Counted from the stretch's first letter, positions 1-9,463 are shown. The stretch: DNA of 26,000 nucleotides from Glandiceps talaboti (GCF_964340395.1 NC_135571.1:8619453-8645452), one strand, 5' to 3'. Program-made: numbers and translations. Notes: a model not told the origin generated them from the letters alone.

Positions 1-99
1 AATGGTAAACAGAAGTCCTAGTTGTCAAAACATGTCATCATCTAAGTTCTAACCAAGCATACATGTATTGCTTCTTCACTTTGTAATCATATTTTGTAT

Positions 100-465
100 T
101 AGTTTAGTTTAGTTTAGTTTAGTTAAGTTAGGGATTGGATATCCTAAGCATAATAACATCCCATCAGAGTCTGGTACGGAAGTGCTGATCAATGTTATTT
201 TTGAAGTCATTTATGTCCTTGGATAACACAACATAGTCCAGTAAAGAGTTTCATTCTTTGACTACTCGAACAGGAAAAAAGTTCTTCCTAGTGTCAGAAA
301 TCTGGCAGATTTCTGATACAGTTTAGCAACATGTCCTCTTGTGGATGTATTCAAGAGTTTCAAACTCAGCGCATATTTAAATAACACCAAAGTAAAACGT
401 TTTCTGTATGTACCACAGCTGTTTATAGCATCCATATCAAGTGTAAAAGTATACTGTTTCATTTG
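100..465 (-). pseudogene. 3' end remnant of a non-LTR retrotransposon (LINE) ORF2
   Basis: Read on the minus strand, the frame from about 465 gives the conserved tail of a LINE reverse-transcriptase protein: TRGH...KLYQKSARF..LGRTFF, then after a frameshift RVVKE*NSLLDYVVLS and DINDFKNNIDQHF. This matches the CR1/L2/Jockey-type C-terminal pattern RGH..KL....R...R..FF..RVV..WNSLP..VV...S...FK..LD. The tryptophan of WNSLP is a stop codon here, and one frameshift separates the two halves, so the copy is dead. After the terminal stop comes a tract of CTAAA repeats (plus strand 100-130), typical of the short 3' microsatellite tail of such elements. Family assignment within non-LTR elements is inference; that it is a LINE C-terminus is fairly secure. 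It lies in the intron downstream of the receptor's second zinc-finger exon. Confidence 0.75.
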
Positions 466-556
466 CTAATTGACCACATTAGAAAGGCCACATGCTAGAC
501 TTGTAAATAAACCAATTGAAACAGTATACTTTACACTTTATATGACTGCTATAAAC
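421..556. repeat. Inverted duplication at the 5' end of the LINE remnant
   Basis: About 38 bases (gaaacagtatacttt...gctataaac) occur on the minus strand at 421-460 and again on the plus strand at 518-556, separated by about 57 bases, with a few differences. The minus copy is the 5' end of the LINE fragment. An inverted copy just upstream of a truncated LINE fits an inverted 5' end made during insertion (twin priming), but a later local inversion-duplication is also possible. Confidence 0.6.
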
Positions 557-798
557 GAGAGTAGCACATAGAGAAAGTGCTTTAGTGTTACTGGTTGTAC
601 CTAGTACACCCATGGACAATAGCAGCTGTGGAAGGCCAAGTGATTTAGCCAAATGATACTACAATAAATTTTTTTACACTCTGAGTTTTGAACTAATACA
701 AACAAATGAATTCTTTCTCTGATAACCGGAATACCCCAAATTGGATCTTTGACAGTAAATAGAATGCAAATACAAATAAATAATATTCTATTACTCAC

Positions 799-939
799 AC
801 TCGGGCAGCATTCCAACTTCTCGACATTTTCGTAGCCTACATTCTTGACATTTCCGTCTCATATACATGTCCATTTCACAGTTACCACCACGTGTACATT
901 TATACACAGCATTTTTGGTGATACTACGTCGAAAAAAAC
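799..939 (-). CDS. NR1H-like: Nuclear receptor NR1H (FXR/EcR-like): second zinc-finger exon
   Basis: This 141-nt exon encodes the second half of the DNA-binding domain. It begins with the FFRR helix residues, continues through [10 protein letters not shown], the second finger C-x5-C-x9-C-x2-C ([16 protein letters not shown]) and ends [13 protein letters not shown]. The wording [13 protein letters not shown] plus [17 protein letters not shown] is the FXR/EcR signature within NR1H; EcRs usually have a different GGNC neighbourhood, so FXR is closest, from memory of the families. The acceptor is cttgttcacag at 940 and the donor T|GTGAGTAA begins at 798. Both flanking introns are phase 1, so an apparent ...PECE-stop ending is only read-through into the intron. 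The next exon (hinge and ligand-binding domain) is not found in bases 1-798 and should lie outside the window. The protein would act in the nucleus, probably as an RXR heterodimer (family knowledge). Confidence 0.95.
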
Positions 940-1102
940 CTGTGAACAAGAATATATCGATATTAGTCAAGCTAATGTTGTTTTCAATAACCAAGTTCAC
1001 CTCCCCAGGAAAGCAGTTCTTGAGTGGCAAAACATTTCGCAAATATTCAGCTAACATAAATCCTGTGGCATAGTACATACGACTACAGTATGACGCCCTC
1101 AC
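940..1102 (-). other. Phase-1 intron between the two zinc fingers
   Basis: This 163-bp intron interrupts the glycine codon of CEGCKG/FF. The donor is AAAG|GTGAGG at 1102 and the acceptor ttgttcacag|GT ends at 940. The position, between the first and second finger, is a classical intron site of many nuclear receptor genes. Antisense reading frames across it (845-1073, plus strand) are shadows. Confidence 0.93.
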
Positions 1103-1423
1103 CTTTACATCCCTCGCAACTTAACGCATTATAGTGGAAACCAGAGGCTCTGTCTCCGCACACCAAACACAATTCAACCTCCATCCTTGGTGCTGGTCCT
1201 TTGCGTCGCTTTGTGGAGTTTCCATCCTCGTCATTCAGTGGAGACTGTGGATAGATTTGACGTTTCAATGGCACTGTTGAGGCAAGGACAACTGAGGCTG
1301 GAATAATCGCTGGTGATGAACTCGGTGATTGATGCGGTGATGATGACTGATCGAGAGATGATGGTGAGATTTCATAACCACTATCTTGTGGTTCCCGCTT
1401 TATGTTCACATTGGTTGGAGGAT
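1103..1423 (-). CDS. NR1H-like: Nuclear receptor NR1H (FXR/EcR-like): A/B-region and first zinc-finger exon
   Basis: This 321-nt, phase-1 to phase-1 exon gives 106 complete codons. The reading starts [19 protein letters not shown], passes through a Ser/Pro-rich disordered stretch (several SP pairs), a basic patch [11 protein letters not shown], and ends in the first zinc finger [20 protein letters not shown] and CEGCK. The first finger has C-x2-C-x13-C-x2-C, and the P-box CEGCKG is the class recognising AGGTCA-like half sites. IKREP fits the SUMO synergy consensus (hydrophobic-K-x-E-P). The acceptor is ttcttgaattacag ending at 1424. The codon sometimes taken as a start at 1409 is GTG (valine), so the true start is in an upstream exon. 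The first codon is completed by a base from that exon (x|AT). Ligand specificity cannot be judged without the ligand-binding domain. Confidence 0.93.
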
Positions 1424-1949
1424 CTGTAATTCAAGAAAATAACATGACTTTACAAAAGGGGACTTTACATGCATCTTGTGGGGGTGGGGAGAGGGGGGTA
1501 TTTCATGGAAGCTACAGTGTGCAAACCGTGACAACTAAGGGAAGAAATCAGATAAAACTACATCTAGCAGAGATTTTCGTAAGTTCAAACACACTATTGG
1601 AGGTGAACCCCAGTAAAATACCTGGACAACACCAGGCAACAAAAAGACTAGATGACAAGGCTATCTGCATATACAATGTACATATATTACTGGTAATGCC
1701 ACGTCTCCCGAGGAACTTGTGATGAACTCGAGGTAATCTTGCAGGCATCCTGCATACTTACTTGTTCGAAGTATATTTCGACAAGTATGTAGAATAGTGG
1801 ACAATACATGTAGATACACATTTGTATGAAGCTAGGGAGTAAGGCTTAGGATTTGTAGGATAGGAATATGGTTTAGACTCCGTAACAATAACACAAACCT
1901 AATTTGTATTGTCAGTAATGAGTATACAAGTTGTACTTCCATGTGTCCA

Positions 1950-2095
1950 TAGTTTTTCACCAAAATTTTGAAATAAATTTATAAATGAGTATCATTCCAA
2001 TAACTTTTGTCCAAATTGATATCGAATAGTGTCAAAAAGTTAGATGTAAACAAGAATTTTTGGCAAAATGGGAATGCACGACATTTTGTGCTGAA
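1950..2095 (+). repeat. Possible degenerate copy of a TTTTCACCAAAATTTTG interspersed repeat
   Basis: The phrase tttttcaccaaaattttga at about 1954 recurs at about 25754, followed in both cases by AT-rich sequence of similar style. The match outside this core is weak. No ends or target-site duplication were found. Confidence 0.3.
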
Positions 2096-2496
2096 TGGTA
2101 TTGTAAAGACATAGCAAACAGAGGTATAAAATATCACTGACTCTGAGGTCAGTGTATTTCCTGTTTGCTCTTGTACAGCAATTTCCTTTCACTGGCAAGT
2201 GTACTTAACCTCCTGACATCTACTTCCCGCCAAAATAATGTGTGTTCCACCTACCGACACATTCTACCTCACCAAAATAATCCATACAATTTTTTTTTTC
2301 AGAACTTTTTTGTTCATTTTCAATTATCTTTAGGTGAAATCAAAGACATGATTATAACCAAATTGCTTTTTTTTTTTTAAATGTCATATTTTAAACTCAT
2401 TTTTACTAAAAAATTATCTAAAATCTAGTTCTTGCTTTCAGTCTCTCGGACACATATTACAATGCAGAAGAACACAATACTGTGGAAATGATGTTT

Positions 2497-2509
2497 TGAC
2501 CTTTGAACC
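2497..2509 (-). promoter_or_regulatory. DR1-type nuclear receptor response motif
   Basis: The minus strand reads GGTTCA-A-AGGTCA, two RGKTCA half sites in direct repeat with one spacer base. This is the site type bound by RXR homodimers, RXR heterodimers, HNF4 and PPAR. It lies in the receptor gene's own intron. Binding is not shown. Confidence 0.4.
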
Positions 2510-2745
2510 CTGTCTGTGGCACTATATGAACAAGGGTATGCTTGACAACTCTGTGGCTTCCTACTCCCACTCACTATTCATCAAAATGAAAAGAAAATAT
2601 CTCAGCAGGAGAATATTTTATTACTCCTCAGGCCAGCTAAATATTACCCTTACTTTTTGACAGAATAAATAACTCTGAAAGCTGGTGACAGTTATCTATA
2701 TCTCACTGTAGCGTGAATCTCCGGACTACAGCTGCAGGGGAAGCT

Positions 2746-2884
2746 GCGATAATCTCTGCTATGGTGGTGATAATCTCTAATATGATAAAGTGATAGTCTC
2801 TGCTAAGGTGTAGCGATAATCTCTGCTAAGGTGTAGCGATAATATCTGCTAAGGTGTAGCGATAATCTCTGCTATGGTGTAGCA
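2746..2884 (+). repeat. 23-bp minisatellite (GATAATCTCTGCTAAGGTGTAGC)n
   Basis: About six units of a 23-base repeat, gataatctctgctaaggtg plus tagc. The last three or four are nearly identical and the first ones are diverged or shortened. Confidence 0.85.
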
Positions 2885-3145
2885 CCACCCACGTCTAAAC
2901 GATGAGACTTGGCTATCTGACACATACATGTACATGTATTCATATCTCCAAGTAAACTGAAGTCTAGTCTGCAATGTATACATGTATGCTATGACGGGGT
3001 GCCCGGTCAATCCCTTTTTTTAGATAGAGCAGGCCAAAGTACATTTTGTATGAATATCAATTTTTGAAGATAACGTATTTGGACCATCAACACTCTATTT
3101 TACCATGTTTATAGTAAACTGTGGTATACATGTATATTCCTATTA

Positions 3146-3415
3146 CAGGTGTGAGCAAATCCACTGGTCCTGGGTCTGGGACTAGTGATTTTTTTGGGCG
3201 GACCACACAAATTTGACCTTGTCTGGTCCATCGGACCAGTACCTTACTGTTAATAACTATGTTAAAAAGTCGTCTGAATATACAGATTCATAGGTAAGAT
3301 TTAATGGTTCACATTAGCTGGACCTGGGACCACTATTTCTTTCAGCAGGCCCACTGGATTTTTTAAGGCACTGGTCCAGGGACTACCAGTTCACAAAATG
3401 ATTCTTTCACCCCTG
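3146..3415 (+). mobile_element. 270-bp non-autonomous DNA transposon, full length (family A)
   Basis: The element begins CAGGTGTGAGCAAATCC and ends TTCTTTCACCCCTG, imperfect terminal inverted repeats. It is flanked by a perfect 5-bp duplication TATTA (3141-3145 and 3416-3420). A second full-length copy of the same length, with a different 5-bp duplication, lies at 13737-14006, and a truncated inverted copy lies near 16491-16607. There is no transposase reading frame. CAGGG-type ends with 5-bp duplications resemble hAT5-like elements; that class assignment is inference. Confidence 0.88.
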
Positions 3416-3879
3416 TATTATCATCATTATAATCTAAGTTACAAAATTATAAAGTACACAGCTACTAATAGTAAAGATTACACAGATTAACCTACCACAA
3501 AGATTATAGATAAGGTGATATATAGATCACTGTCACCTGTCCCTTGAGGGATTTTTTTTTTCTTGCCTTCTTCAAATGTTTTGAGTTTGTTTGTCATTGT
3601 TAGTTTTGTCAAGTACAATGTCCTCAACTTTTCAAAAATATTTTTCCCAGTTACTGGTAGTCTCTCCTTGGCTTTACATGTAGATTTTTGCCAGACTGTT
3701 TCGTAATCATTCACTCCTGTTATCATTTCACAGAAAAGAACACCATTGTGTTTTTAAACCCTTAAAACCCTGACACCCTATTTTTGGGATGTAAATTATA
3801 ATTTATACACAGAATTACAGAAACAAAGTCCTTCAAGGGTTATTTAAAACAAAAGTATTTCACTCCAATAAACATTTAA

Positions 3880-3955
3880 AAAAAAAAAAAAAACTTCAGC
3901 AAGTGGGGGTGAAATATTTGCACACACACAGACAGACAGACACACACTGTTTGCA
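3880..3955 (+). repeat. Poly-A run followed by mixed CA/CAGA microsatellite
   Basis: An A-run at about 3879-3893 and cacacacacagacagacagacacacac at about 3921-3947, interrupted by unique bases. Confidence 0.7.
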
Positions 3956-4111
3956 CACAGTGAGTCATTTTCCTCATCTAATCTTTCTTCATATATGAGA
4001 TAGGATATGACTCATTGCATAAGAGTGACAAGACACTTCAGAAATCAATGTATGGACTTGAACATTTTTAGACCAGATTATGAACAACAGAGAAAACATA
4101 GATGTGTTGAC

Positions 4112-4124
4112 GGATCAAAGGTCA
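4112..4124 (+). promoter_or_regulatory. DR1-like motif with one weak half site
   Basis: The sequence is GGATCA-A-AGGTCA. One half site is consensus; the other departs at its third base. It is in the same intron as the DR1 motifs at 2497 and 9188. Confidence 0.28.
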
Positions 4125-4470
4125 AAAGATGACACTATCTACATTTGTATTGTCTGTTGGTCAGTGGACCTCCTGGACTCAAAATATTTTCAATGAGATT
4201 AATTGAACTCAATTAGTTGTCTGCTCAACTATTTTTATCTTCTTTTCCACGTCTGCATAGATATGATTTCTGTAGTTCAGTAGTTTTCTAGTTAATTGTT
4301 CATCTTGGGGAGTATTAAAGTACTATTATTAATAGGTGCCTCTGGAACTATGGAGCATTACAAAACCACATGTTATGTCATCAAGGTCCAGAGAAAACAT
4401 ATCTATTCAGCAGAGCTTTCAACATATAAATGTACAATGCCAGAGTATTGGATCCTGACACTTTATAAAT

Positions 4471-4473
4471 GAC

Positions 4474-4506
<33 letters not shown>

Positions 4507-4508
4507 CG

Positions 4509-4557
<49 letters not shown>

Positions 4558-4692
4558 AGGTGAATCGATGATTGATTGATTGATTGATCAATCTATCGAT
4601 CAATGATTGATTGATTGATTGATTGACCAATCGATCGAGGATTGATTGATTGATTGATTGATCGATCAATCGATCGATCGATGACTGATTGA
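4471..4692 (+). repeat. TTGA/GATT tetranucleotide microsatellite with GATC interruptions
   Basis: About 220 bases of gatt-gatt repeats, broken at regular places by gatcgat, gataggtgaatcgatg, gatcaatcgatcgatcg. The interruptions recur (gatt runs followed by a cgatcg cluster), so the block grew by duplication of longer units. An apparent 80-residue Asn/Gln/Ser-rich reading frame over it on the minus strand is a repeat artefact. Confidence 0.95.
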
Positions 4693-4699
4693 CAGGTGA

Positions 4700-6170
4700 A
4701 TCCATCTTGTCTTATTGTCATTATTCTCAACTCATACTGATATGTGTACTACCTATCTGTAGCCTGGTCCCAGTATCACACTATGACAGAACTATTTCAT
4801 GGTTTGATATGAACAGTTTTATGGCCTCTTTACTGTACAGGGGAACTTAAAATTTGTTTGTGAATGTAAGCTTTTACCTCTGAACTACCAAAATGCTGTG
4901 TGATATTAAATCCACTACATTCGCTTGGACTTTCTCTCTTCATACTAGCTTGTCAAGGGCTGTACTAGACTACAGGGTATTGAAAACTTCAATACAGCGA
5001 CAATATTGTGTACTTTCCATTGTTGAAGTGATTCTACATGTGTGCCAATCTCAATTTCTTTTGTTCGACAACCAAAAATCAGTCATCAAAACATGATAAG
5101 TGATGTTTTTAATATTTGCCCACTACTTGCTATGATGGTATTATATTTCCATTATTTTGTTTACTTTGGTCTAGCAGGTGTTATTTTAATTTGTAAAACA
5201 ACACTATCCATTGCCAACAGCTTGCCCTTTACTTTTCCCCAAAAAAATTCATTAAAAAGATTTGTGTTTCTGTTATTTTTAAAAACAACAGGAAGTTATT
5301 TTAAACTCTAGTCACACTGTTTCACCTCACTGATGAATTGATTTAAGAATTTGGATGTAGAATAATCACATTTCAGTTGCAGCTATTTTCCCGCCAAATT
5401 GTATGAACAAAATTCTATCATATAACAAACTTGTTTTCTTATATAACCATTCTTTTGGATCGGAATCGTACAAATCATCATTACGTATAATTTGTTTTCA
5501 AAATCTTACTGTATAGGTAGGTGAAACTTGTAAAAATCAACATGTAAACTTATGTAAAAGTTTTGGTGGGAAATATACATATTTACATGTACAGCCAAAT
5601 TTTTGCAATGAACAAAATTTAAAAATTTTAACAATTTTTTCACTCGTATCCAGATGATTTTGGACTAGAATCATAAAAATGATCATTTAGAATAATTCTT
5701 TATCAAAATTTTAGTTCAAAAGAAACAAAATTCACCAAAAATTCCAAAAAATAAATGTGACTACATCTGTCTGAAGGGTTATGGTAGGAGAATGACATAC
5801 AAACCCTCTGCATGTCACATACATATGAAATATATTGTGTATTTGTCACTTCCTGTGTATGTCTGAATCACCTAATCCAATTTTATTCTAACCATATAAA
5901 TTACACACAAACTGTATATGTGAATATAAAACTATACATTTCCATTACTTAAGAAGCTAACAAAAACAGCAACTGTTTTTATTACACAATTTATTATTTC
6001 CTGTTTTAAGTTGGCAGTATATGCAGCACATTAATATCAAAGAGTATAAAGTTTAGTATGTATATGACAATGTTTTCATCTGGTAAATTACAAAGAACAA
6101 TTTATGAAAGTATGAAAGGAAGGAACTGGCAATTTTAACATTGTAAACCTAAACAATTCACATATGTACG
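4700..6170. other. AT-rich intronic stretch without a gene
   Basis: No coding or RNA feature is supported. It contains scattered copies of a TTCCCGCCAAA...GAACAAAATTC phrase (clearest at about 5389-5418) that recurs at 19441-19465 and, inverted, near 25858-25885, so part of the stretch is an old interspersed repeat. Confidence 0.6.
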
Positions 6171-6212
6171 ATAAGTTCAGTGTTTTTGTTCAGTTTTTGT
6201 ATATAAAATTCA

Positions 6213-6610
6213 TGTGAGTTCCTTAGTCACTTTACGGTATGATTCCCAACATTTAACATTTATTTATTTTTTATACCATCCTTTCTATTATAAAATATTC
6301 AAATGCACTAAACAGTAATGATTGAACATTCAGAATTGAAATAAAATGACATACAAACAGTTAAACTCGTAAGATATAAAAGTGTTTTTGTTATCATAGT
6401 AAGTAGATAAAATCTATGTGAGGTTTCTAGTCATTTTATCAGGGCTTCCTACCAGTATTTTGTTAACAGCAGTAAGTAAATATAATTTACCTGTGTTCCC
6501 CAGATATTTTACCAACGCCCTCCACCAAAACTACATCAAAGGGTATGAAAATTTACCTCTGTTACCAAGGTTACCAAATGTTAGCAAAAACACAAGATAC
6601 ATTTTTAAAT
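6213..6610 (+). repeat. Interspersed repeat (family E), first copy
   Basis: Phrases TTCC-TAGTCA-TTTTA (6220, 6425), TTTACCTGTGTTCCCCAGA (6487-6505) and GTTACC...TTAGCAAAAACA (6560-6592) recur in the same order at 12365-12510. The two segments are diverged copies of one repeat. A partial extra copy of the first phrase suggests internal duplication. No ends were found. Confidence 0.55.
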
Positions 6611-6619
6611 ATTTCAGAG

Positions 6620-7110
6620 AGAAACCGATAATGATAATTTTCCCTACCCAAGGAAGTAGATGACGTTCCAGGAAGCAACGTCCGAATGAGTTTATAGTTA
6701 CCATATAATTGCACATCCAGCTAAGGAAGGGACAGTGTAGAGTTTCATACCTGGGTAGGAACTGCTTACAATTACATGTAGCAAAGCATGGAATCCATGC
6801 AGATGGGGGTTTGAATTTGTGATTTCCCCAACAGGGAAAAGGAAAGGGGAAAACAACATTCAAAATCACCTGGATTCTACGCTAACATGTACATGTAATT
6901 ACACATACAAAATGTATTCTATGCACTACCACCATTCTCGATCTCTACAAGTTAACCACCATTGCATACACGTATGATAGCTTTTCCTGTAGGAAAGAAC
7001 TGCTCAGTTACACATATTCTATACCCTACTACCTATACCTATTCCCTAAACACTAACCAACAGACAATCATCTAATATGACAGCTTTTCCTGTCTAAGAC
7101 AATGGATAGA
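6620..7110. other. Intronic stretch with no supported feature
   Basis: I see only unique AT-rich sequence, the GGGTAGGAAC phrase at about 6752 related to family E, and an acatgtacatgtaatta palindromic run at about 6886. Confidence 0.5.
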
Positions 7111-7127
7111 GTACTGCAGTAAAACCT

Positions 7128-7139
7128 GATGACGTCATC
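7128..7139. promoter_or_regulatory. Palindromic CRE-type site GATGACGTCATC
   Basis: A perfect 12-base palindrome containing the full cAMP-response/ATF core TGACGTCA. It sits at the start of an 84-bp tandem array. The equivalent positions in later units read GATCACATCATT, GATGAAATCATC and GATGACATCATC, so the core is intact only once. Function is unproven. Confidence 0.4.
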
Positions 7140-7425
7140 CCCACCCACAAGTAGTTCTGTGATCATTTTTAATACGAATATTACAATACATAAAAGTATA
7201 AAATTCAAACCGATCACATCATTACATCCACAAGTAGTCTGTGAACATTTTTTATACAAAAATTACAATGTATAAAGTAATTACGGGGAAAGTGATGAAA
7301 TCATCTCCCACACACAAGTAGTCTACGATCATTTTTAATACGAATATTACAATACATAAAAGTATAAAATTGAAACCGATGACATCATCTCCCATCCACA
7401 AGTAGTCTATGGTCAGTTTTACATG
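7128..7425 (+). repeat. 84-bp tandem repeat, about 3.5 units
   Basis: The phrase caagtagt begins at 7148, 7231, 7315 and 7399, a period of 83-84 bases. Each unit contains gatcatttttaatacgaat, an acaatacataaaagtat phrase and a gatgacatcatctcccat-type end. Units one and three are most alike. Confidence 0.92.
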
Positions 7426-7802
7426 CAAAGGATATAGTAATGTGAGATTTCAATCGTTTTTAAATATTATAACTAAACACAACTTACTATGAAGTAGGAT
7501 TACAAAATACATAATGTGAAATTATCTTTTTAAAAAACAACTTATCCCTGATTAGTAGAATGATAGAACAGAAACTGCATGACGTGTGAATGCCAGTATG
7601 ACATACTTATGATTATTTACAGGAGTGCTTATGGTGTTCTCTGCAACCGTACAGTGACGAGTGACAAGCAAATACTTCTCGGTTACCAACTCTGGCACTC
7701 TCATGTCATGGGGTTCTGATAATATAAGTATGTCTAACACAGCAACTTTCTGTACAAATGTTACTGTGTGTTCAGGTATATATAAAGAATAACTGTACAT
7801 TC

Positions 7803-7821
7803 ATTTGCATATCATTTGCAT
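7803..7821 (+). promoter_or_regulatory. Two octamer motifs ATTTGCAT, 11 bp apart
   Basis: ATTTGCAT occurs at 7803-7810 and 7814-7821, so the starts are one helical turn apart. This is the POU-family (Oct) recognition octamer. The first octamer lies in unique sequence just upstream of the duplicated segment that starts near 7818. Confidence 0.35.
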
Positions 7822-8013
7822 ACAGGTGTGCAATAGTGTTTTTGATATCGCACTGCAGTGCAAATACCACTGGTATGGGTGCACATCAGTGCAAGTAATC
7901 ACTGGTACATATGTAGTAACACTTGGAACACTTACATATTTATTTTCATGCATACATACACGAATGTTTTCGGTATCACACTGCAGCGCAAATACCATGA
8001 GTATGTGTGCATA
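7818..8013 (+). repeat. Two diverged copies of a 65-bp segment, 131 bp apart
   Basis: tgcatacaggtgtgcaatag...atcgcactgcagtgcaaatacc (7818-7870) is repeated as tgcatacatacacgaatg...atcacactgcagcgcaaatacc (7949-7998), each followed by a tatg(g/t)gtgca phrase. It creates short overlapping reading frames on both strands that are not genes. Confidence 0.75.
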
Positions 8014-8545
8014 ACATTATTATGAGTATGTATACTGTTCCATGTAACTAAGAACTGGTACACATGGAATAACTTTCAAAATTCTTGTTTTGTGATTTGA
8101 AGATTTTAAATCATACACATGTATGATTACAAGATTAATCAATTGGTGAATCTAGACAGTATCACTGAGGGTTTAAATGATTGGTCAATACAGCCAGGCT
8201 CCTGTTTTTTGGCAGAAAATTCTCAGTCGATTGATATTTTTTTAAATTTTGCAAATTGCCATTGTTGTGTCATGACGAATATGCCAATAAAACTTACATC
8301 AGCCCTTCACAAGATTACATCAATGACTCTTCAGAGCTTTTCAGAGTAGCTTTCAAGTATTTTAAATTAGTACTTATCGTATTCTGACACGATTTATAAA
8401 TACATTTAGGAAATTATCTACTTCTACTTTATTTTGTTTGCATACAGAAATTCCAGATGTTGGAGAGTACAAATTTGAATTCGAACAAATTCTACTCAAA
8501 GTTAGTAACATATTGTGATGTCTATAATTACATACAAAGTGGGCA

Positions 8546-8953
8546 ATCTATACTGTCCTGTTCGACAGTATAACCTGGAATCTATACTGTCCTGTTCTAC
8601 AGTATAGCCTGGAATCCATGCTGTCCTGTTCTACAGTATAGCCTGGAATCTATACTGTCCTGTTATACAGTATAGCCTGAAATCCATACTGTCCTGTTCT
8701 ACAGTATAGCCTGGAATCCATGCTGTCCTGTTCTACAGTATAGCCTGGAATCTATACTGTCCTGTTATACAGTATAGCCTGAAATCCATACTGTCCTGTT
8801 ATACAGTATAGCCTGGAATCCATGCTGTCCTGTTCTACAGTATAGCCTGGAATCCATACTGTCCTGTTCTACAGTATAGCCTGGAATCTATACTGTCCTG
8901 TTCTACAGTATAGCCTGGAATCTATGCTGTCCTGTTCTATACATTATATCTCC
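8546..8953 (+). repeat. 34-bp hairpin-forming minisatellite, 12 units
   Basis: The unit is TCTATACTGTCCTGTTCTAC followed by AGTATAGCCTGGAA. Each unit holds a 9-bp inverted repeat CTATACTGT/ACAGTATAG around an 8-base loop CCTGTTCT. Variant letters (tctatac, ccatac or ccatgc at the left; ttct or ttat in the loop) repeat as blocks of three units over units 3-8, giving a partial 102-bp higher-order pattern. It is not a CRISPR array: there are no spacers. Confidence 0.95.
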
Positions 8954-9187
8954 TGTCCCGATTCTATAGATTGAAAGCCCATAATTATTCAATACCAAAC
9001 CACATACTATCTTTTTTTAACTTTGCTAACCTTAAATGTAAACAAATATAACCTGTACGTCAATAAAATTCAACTCAAATAGTTACACCCAGAAATACTT
9101 TGTGAACCTTGTCCCAAACACAGACAGTCGTCATTTCCCTTCTATGGTGTCATCAATTGTATGTGTCTGTCAGAAAGAATTTCCTGT

Positions 9188-9200
9188 TGAACCCTGACCT
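9188..9200 (-). promoter_or_regulatory. DR1-type nuclear receptor response motif
   Basis: The minus strand reads AGGTCA-G-GGTTCA, one perfect and one RGKTCA half site with one spacer base. It lies just outside the family B transposon fragment at 9209. Confidence 0.38.
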
Positions 9201-9208
9201 ATTTTAAG

Positions 9209-9299
9209 TTAGTAATGAAATTTCTACTCACAGAGTCAAAATATCTCCAGAATTTTTGCCAAGGTCTCGTCAGCATCGTTAGGGGTGTACTACAATGGA
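9209..9299 (+). mobile_element. Truncated copy of transposon family B
   Basis: TTAGTAATGAAATTTCTACTCACAGAGTCAAA and the following bases up to gggtgtactacaatgga match 13552-13667. Only the left terminal repeat and its flank remain; the right end is absent. Confidence 0.8.
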
Positions 9300-9463
9300 C
9301 TTATTTAAGTTACACTGAAACATTCTTAATTTTATTTCCATTTTTTTAAGTGTAAAATCGTTGTCAGAGGTTTTAATATTTAACAGCTCCTTCTTTCCTA
9401 GAAATTAGAATATATTTGTTTGTAGACAACGAAGTTTGCGTTAAATAAAAATATCAATGTTGG

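Noticed and set aside
845-1073. Two plus-strand frames over the zinc-finger region
   Set aside because: They are antisense shadows of the receptor exon 799-939 and its intron.
1409-1409. Start codon of the receptor at 1409
   Set aside because: The codon is GTG, and the frame continues upstream to a good splice acceptor at 1424, so this is an internal valine.
4463-4705. Asn/Gln/Ser-rich 80-residue frame on the minus strand
   Set aside because: It is the translation of the TTGA microsatellite and would be open in any such tract.
6531-6869. 112-residue minus-strand frame
   Set aside because: There is no recognisable domain, and part of it overlaps repeat family E, which also occurs at 12365 without this frame.
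8546-8953. CRISPR-like array
   Set aside because: The units are contiguous with no unique spacers, and the genome is eukaryotic.
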